Below are positions 5,927 to 9,594 of a DNA stretch of 9,594 nucleotides, piece after piece. Position numbers and translations under genes: made by a program. The stretch spans positions 1 to 9,594 of the forward strand of contig JAEXBK010000088.1 of the NCBI GenBank assembly GCA_023394035.1, read 5' to 3'. This stretch comes from Bacillota bacterium. Lineage in GTDB: Bacteria > Bacillota > Clostridia > Peptostreptococcales > Anaerovoracaceae. The notes beneath the pieces were generated by a model. It saw nothing but the letters and a program-made list of their open reading frames with translations. It did no database searches and was not told the DNA's origin. Position 1 is the stretch's first letter. Each line of letters opens with the position of its first letter.

Positions 5927-7662
5927 CAGTTTTTCTCCTCATCTATCATAGCTATTGCCTTTGTTACAGCTTCGTCGACCGAAAGCTCTTCTTTTTCCTC
6001 ATCACGACGCAGCTTATATTCTACTATACCCTCTGCAGCGCGTTTTCCCACAGTGATTCTGATAGGGAAGCCCAAGAGATCTGCATCGTTAAACTTAACG
6101 CCCGGACGCTCCTTCCTATCGTCAAGGAGAACATCTATGCCCGCACTCATAAGATCCTTATAAATATCTTCCGCTATCCTTGCCTGCACTTCGTCATCAG
6201 GCTTTACAAGCGTTATAATCACATGGTAAGGAGCAACCGAAACAGGCCATATGATGCCTTTGTCGTCATGATGCTGTTCTATGATTGCAGCAAGCGTTCT
6301 CGAAACGCCTATTCCGTAGCATCCCATTACGATAGGATGATCCTTCTGGTTCTCGTCTTTGTAATAGGCTTTCATTGCATCCGAGTACTTTGTTCCGAGC
6401 TTAAATACCTGTCCGACTTCGATTCCTCTTGTATGGCTGACCGGTGCGCCGCATACAGGGCAAGGATCACCGACTTTTAGAACCTTGAGATCCGCTATTA
6501 TATCAGCCTTGTAATCTCTTCCGTAGTTTACGTTTATTATATGATGGTCTTCCTTACATGCGCCTGCGCACATATTTTTCTGACCTATAAGTTCACTGTC
6601 AACTACCATAATGCAGTCGTGAAGTCCGCACGGTCCGGTGAAGCCTCCGACACAGCCCGTTACGGCAGCCATCTTTTCTTCATCAGCAAAGGCGATCTCG
6701 TGTTCTGCAATGCCGAGTGCGTTTACGAGCTTGATCATGTTGAGCTCTCTGTCACCTCTGACAAATGCCGCAACAAAACCGTCTTCATTGCCCTCCGCAT
6801 CGTATTTCTGGAAGAGCAGTGCCTTGATAGTCTGCTTTACATCGAGGTTAAGATAAGCCGCAACGGATTCTATAGTCTTTGTTCCCGGAGTATGCTTTTC
6901 TTCCATTTCGAGCATAGGTACATTATCAGCAGTAGGAGCGTCGTCTCTGCATTCCGCCCTTTCGATATTTGCAGCCATACTGCATTTTTCGCAGTAGACT
7001 ATTTCGCTTTCTCCGACCTCTGAAAGTGCCGTAAACTCATGTGATCCGTCTCCGCCGATTGCACCGCTGTCAGCAGCTACCGGTCTGCATACGAGGCCGC
7101 ATCTCTTGAATATGCGGTCATATGCGTCATACATCGTTTTGTAGCTTACATCGAGACCGTCCTCATCCTTATCAAAGGAATAAGCATCCTTCATGATAAA
7201 CTCTCTGCTTCTCATAAGTCCGAAACGAGGGCGCGCCTCATCTCTGTATTTCGTCTGTATCTGATATAGGCTAAGCGGAAGCTGGCGGTATGAGGAAACA
7301 CCGTCTCTTATGATGTCTGTGAATATTTCCTCATGCGTAGGTCCGAGGCAGAAGTCTCTTCCGTTTCTGTCTTTGATTCTCCAAAGCTCAGGTCCGTACT
7401 TTGTCCAGCGTCCCGATTCTTCCCATAGCTCTGCAGGCTGTATGGCCGACATCAAAATCTCCTGTGAACCGGACGCATCCATCTCTTCTCTGACTATGTT
7501 TTCTATCTTTCTCAAAGCCCTCCAGCCGAGCGGCATAAATCCGTATATGCCTGACGCAAGCTTGCGTATCATGCCCGATCTGAGGAGCAGGATATGGCTT
7601 GGTATTTCCGCCTCCGTCGGAAGCTCTCTCAAAGTCTTAATGTGCATTCTTGAAAGTCTCAT
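5926..7662 (-). CDS. proS: Prolyl-tRNA synthetase, bacterial type with editing domain
   Basis: This class II synthetase charges tRNA-Pro. From the ATG at 7662 it has 578 residues, the size of the bacterial type that carries an INS (YbaK-like) editing insertion. Visible parts are the motif 1 region (about 28-65), LGPTHEE (106-112), motif 2 from RDEARPRFGLMRSREF (140-155), the INS domain (about 224-407) with GDRELNMIKL (303-312) and Lys311 at the position of the E. coli Ala-tRNA-Pro editing lysine, IEVGQVFKLGTKYS (414-427), motif 3 GCYGIGVSR (447-455), and the anticodon-binding domain (about 475-578). Cys pairs at 224/227 and 401/404 flank the insertion. The ATG at 7662 is preferred because GGAGA (7672-7676) lies nine bases upstream; an in-frame ATG at 7671 directly abuts it and would add three residues. 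MRLSRMHIKTLRE is a typical family N-terminus. Confidence 0.97.
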   Translation of the reverse strand: MRLSRMHIKTLRELPTEAEIPSHILLLRSGMIRKLASGIYGFMPLGWRALRKIENIVREEMDASGSQEILMSAIQPAELWEESGRWTKYGPELWRIKDRNGRDFCLGPTHEEIFTDIIRDGVSSYRQLPLSLYQIQTKYRDEARPRFGLMRSREFIMKDAYSFDKDEDGLDVSYKTMYDAYDRIFKRCGLVCRPVAADSGAIGGDGSHEFTALSEVGESEIVYCEKCSMAANIERAECRDDAPTADNVPMLEMEEKHTPGTKTIESVAAYLNLDVKQTIKALLFQKYDAEGNEDGFVAAFVRGDRELNMIKLVNALGIAEHEIAFADEEKMAAVTGCVGGFTGPCGLHDCIMVVDSELIGQKNMCAGACKEDHHIINVNYGRDYKADIIADLKVLKVGDPCPVCGAPVSHTRGIEVGQVFKLGTKYSDAMKAYYKDENQKDHPIVMGCYGIGVSRTLAAIIEQHHDDKGIIWPVSVAPYHVIITLVKPDDEVQARIAEDIYKDLMSAGIDVLLDDRKERPGVKFNDADLLGFPIRITVGKRAAEGIVEYKLRRDEEKEELSVDEAVTKAIAMIDEEKN

Positions 7663-7671
7663 ACTTAACAT

Positions 7672-7676
7672 TCTCC
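7672..7676 (-). promoter_or_regulatory. Ribosome binding site deciding the proS start
   Basis: GGAGA on the minus strand sits zero bases before an ATG at 7671 and nine bases before the in-frame ATG at 7662. The second spacing is usable by a ribosome and the first is not, so proS most likely starts at 7662. Confidence 0.6.
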
Positions 7677-7690
7677 ATTCTTGTATTTAT

Positions 7691-8836
7691 CTATATGGGA
7701 AAGCTCGAAAGCATGCACACAGCCTGCGCCGCAATGCCTTCCCCACGTCCTGTGAAGCCTAATTTTTCCGTTGTCGTCGCCTTTATACTTACAGAATCAA
7801 CATCAACGCAAAGCGCGTTCGCTATGTTTTCTCTCATCCTGTCAATATACGGCGACATCTTGGGCTTCTCACAGATGACGGTTATATCCGCATTTACAAA
7901 TCCATATCCCCTGTCTCTTACAGCGTTCCATGCCCTCTGCAAAAGAATTATGCTTGACGCACCTTTGTATGCCGGGTCGCTGTCAGGATAAAGTCTGCCG
8001 ATGTCTCCCATGCACGCCGCTCCGAGTATCGCATCGGTCAAAGCGTGAAGAAGCACATCTGCATCCGAATGTCCGAGGAGCCCTTTTTCGTATTCGATTT
8101 CGACCCCTCCGATAATCAGCCTTCTTCCTTCGACGAGCTTATGTACATCAAAGCCCGTGCCTATCCTCATCTCCATCCTTAAATCCTCCGGAGTAGTTAT
8201 CTTGATATTGCCCTCTTCACCCGGGACGACAGTCACTTTAGCACCGAGTCGCTCTACAAGTCCGGCATCGTCCGTACCGTAATATCCGTCTGAAAAAGCA
8301 CGTTTATACGCTTCCGTCAAAAGCAGCGCGCCGAACGCCTGCGGAGTCTGAACGCAGTAGAGCTCCGACCGTACAAGCGTTCCGCCGTCCTTGTTTCTTA
8401 TGGTATCCTTCGGAATTACCGCTGTAACCGCCGCTCCGTATTCAAATGCGGCCTCGGCGGTTTTTTCTATCAGCAGCTCCGAAAAATACGGTCTTACAGC
8501 GTCATGAACCATTATTATGTCATCATCCGCTATCCCCGATTTTTCGAGGCTCTTAACGGCAGCATAAATCGAATCCTGCCGCTGCTCACCTCCTGAAATT
8601 ACCGTTACGGGTTTGAGGTCGTATTCCGAAAACAGCTCGTTTGTGTATTTCAGATAATCGCTTGCGGTCACAATCGTTACACTGTCAACAAGCTCAGACA
8701 TGTAAAACTTGGCAACCGTTCTTTCGATTATCGTCTTGCCTCCGACATAAAGAAACTGCTTGGGAATGGCAGCCTTCATTCTGGTGCCTCTTCCGCCGGC
8801 TCCGATTATAACATGTACGTTCTTTCCCTTATACAT
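7691..8836 (-). CDS. ispDF: Bifunctional IspD-IspF: MEP cytidylyltransferase and MEcPP synthase
   Basis: One 381-residue protein carries two non-consecutive steps of the MEP isoprenoid pathway. Residues 1-223 are IspD (MEP plus CTP to CDP-ME): GAGGRGTRM (12-20), PKQF (25-28), GGEQRQDS (82-89), VHDAVRP (110-116), VQTPQAF (162-168), TDDAGLVE (188-195) and GNIKITTPEDL (209-219). Residues 224-381 are IspF (CDP-ME 2-phosphate to cyclic MEcPP): IGTGFDVH (225-232) with metal ligands Asp230 and His232, HSDADVLLH (256-264) with His264, GDIG (277-280) and ATTTEKLGFTGRGEG (353-367). The join has almost no linker: the IspD C-terminus runs straight into the IspF first strand. IspE catalyses the intervening step and is not in the window. 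A GGAG site (8842-8845) lies five bases before the start; the upstream yacL-like gene ends 16 bp away and proS follows after 28 bp. Confidence 0.96.
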   Translation of the reverse strand: MYKGKNVHVIIGAGGRGTRMKAAIPKQFLYVGGKTIIERTVAKFYMSELVDSVTIVTASDYLKYTNELFSEYDLKPVTVISGGEQRQDSIYAAVKSLEKSGIADDDIIMVHDAVRPYFSELLIEKTAEAAFEYGAAVTAVIPKDTIRNKDGGTLVRSELYCVQTPQAFGALLLTEAYKRAFSDGYYGTDDAGLVERLGAKVTVVPGEEGNIKITTPEDLRMEMRIGTGFDVHKLVEGRRLIIGGVEIEYEKGLLGHSDADVLLHALTDAILGAACMGDIGRLYPDSDPAYKGASSIILLQRAWNAVRDRGYGFVNADITVICEKPKMSPYIDRMRENIANALCVDVDSVSIKATTTEKLGFTGRGEGIAAQAVCMLSSFPI

Positions 8837-8852
8837 AGATACTCCGTGTTTA

Positions 8853-9594
8853 CTATTTCAGCTTTATGCGACCGAATATCATTCTTCCGGCTGATGTCTG
8901 AAGTACGCTCGTGACATTTATCTCCGTAGTTTTCCCTATCATTTTTCTGCCGTCCTCAACGACGATCATAGTGCCGTCATCGAGATATGCAAGGGCCTGA
9001 TTAGGATCCTTGCCCTGCTTTATAGGCGTTACGGTCATCCTCTCACCCGGGATAACAACAGGCTTGATAGTATTTGCGAGTTCGTTGATGTTAAGCACTT
9101 CTACGCCGTTTATAGCAGCCACCTTGTTGAGGTTGAAATCATTCGTCACTACCTTTCCGTTCATTATCTGTGCAAGCTTAAGAAGCTTCACATCGACTTC
9201 GGGTATTTCTTTAAGCGATTTCTCATTGTCGGTATTGTATATATCTATTCCGTATTCGCTCTGTATCTTGTTCAGAATGTCAAGTCCGCGTCTTCCGCGC
9301 ACCCTCTTAAGCGAATCAGATGAATCGGCTATATGTCTGAGCTCAACGAGAACAAACTCAGGAATTACTATAGGACCTTCCAAAAATCCGGTCTTCATTA
9401 TCTCGGCAATTCTGCCGTCAATGATTACGCTTGTGTCAAGTATCTTAGGAATAGAGCTGAACTGCTTCTTTCTTCCCGCAACTCCTGCCAGCCTGCCGCC
9501 GAAATGCTCTCCCTGACCTATATCGTGTCTGATTCCGTAAAAAATCTGGGTAAAGATTTCCTTTCCCTTCTTTGTTGCAACTACTACACCGAGA
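8853..9594 (-). CDS. yacL: YacL-like membrane protein, PIN and TRAM domains (5' end outside window)
   Basis: The frame stays open from the stop at 8853 to the window edge at 9594, so this is the C-terminal ~246 residues of a longer protein; the Met codon at 9396-9398 lies inside the PIN domain and is not the start. Translation upstream of it reads LGVVVATKKGKEIF, then KQFSSIPKILDTSVIIDGR (about 9420-9476). The PIN nuclease-fold domain shows the acidic positions expected for metal binding: Asp in KILDTSVIIDGR, Glu in FVLVELRHI, Asp in EVDVKLLKLA and Asp in VVTNDFNLN. The C-terminal ~70 residues (from about GERMTVTPIK) are a TRAM-like beta-barrel, often RNA-binding. In YacL-type proteins four transmembrane helices precede the PIN domain; they would lie beyond the edge. 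The family's cellular role is not well settled. The position just before the IspD gene matches Firmicute synteny. Confidence 0.93.
   Translation of the reverse strand, partial: LGVVVATKKGKEIFTQIFYGIRHDIGQGEHFGGRLAGVAGRKKQFSSIPKILDTSVIIDGRIAEIMKTGFLEGPIVIPEFVLVELRHIADSSDSLKRVRGRRGLDILNKIQSEYGIDIYNTDNEKSLKEIPEVDVKLLKLAQIMNGKVVTNDFNLNKVAAINGVEVLNINELANTIKPVVIPGERMTVTPIKQGKDPNQALAYLDDGTMIVVEDGRKMIGKTTEINVTSVLQTSAGRMIFGRIKLK

Noticed and set aside
6541..7023. 160-codon plus-strand open frame opposite proS, hydrophobic in places
   Set aside because: The apparent membrane-like segments arise from the complement of charged and helical codons in proS; there is no supporting domain.
9396..9398. Met codon as the start of the yacL-like gene
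   Set aside because: The frame is open upstream to the window edge and encodes the beginning of the PIN domain, including its first catalytic Asp, so this Met is internal.
9010..9516. 168-codon plus-strand open frame opposite the yacL-like gene
   Set aside because: It is antisense to a gene with clear PIN and TRAM domains; the product is Ser/Leu-rich and featureless.
1..9594. CRISPR array, insertion sequence, prophage, toxin-antitoxin or defence system
   Set aside because: No repeat-spacer pattern, terminal repeats, transposase or phage proteins are seen; every gene-sized stretch is explained by housekeeping genes.

Overview
The window looks like a piece of chromosome from a low-to-mid-GC Gram-positive anaerobe, most likely class Clostridia. 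I lean towards the Peptostreptococcales/Family XIII side, but that narrower placement is only a guess. The reasons are the gene order (membrane PIN/TRAM protein, MEP-pathway gene, aminoacyl-tRNA synthetases, mini-RNase III, rlmB, tuf), which matches the conserved yacL-to-rlmB neighbourhood of Firmicutes; strong GGAGG-type ribosome binding sites; and a tRNA with an encoded CCA end. Every gene I can support lies on the minus strand, so transcription runs from position 9594 towards 1.

Region 1 (9594 down to 1543) is one tightly packed run of nine genes: yacL-like (5' end outside the window), a fused ispDF, proS, a cyclophilin, cysS, mrnC, thyA, folA and rlmB. The gaps are 0 to 32 bp, and three junctions overlap or abut (proS/cyclophilin, mrnC/thyA, folA/rlmB). 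This is the layout of a single operon with translational coupling. The content is housekeeping: isoprenoid precursors, tRNA charging, rRNA maturation and modification, protein folding, and the thymidylate/folate cycle.

Region 2 (1542 down to about 100) is a separate highly expressed unit. A sigma-A-like promoter (TTGACA, 17 bp, TACCAT) sits just after rlmB, followed by tRNA-Thr(GGU), then tuf (EF-Tu) 40 bp further on, then a clear rho-independent hairpin. No terminator separates the tRNA from tuf, and none is obvious after rlmB, so some readthrough from region 1 is possible. The last ~100 bp (1-104) are AT-rich and hold no gene that I can support.

Functionally the genes fit together as translation and growth machinery. 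ProRS, CysRS, tRNA-Thr and EF-Tu act in decoding; mini-RNase III and RlmB act on 23S rRNA. ThyA converts dUMP to dTMP and oxidises methylene-THF to DHF, which the adjacent DHFR returns to THF. The main departures from the textbook gene order are the thyA-folA pair where many Clostridia carry thyX, the IspD-IspF fusion, and proS plus cyclophilin in place of gltX/cysE. I see no mobile element, CRISPR array, defence system or other accessory cargo, and no sign of an undescribed system.
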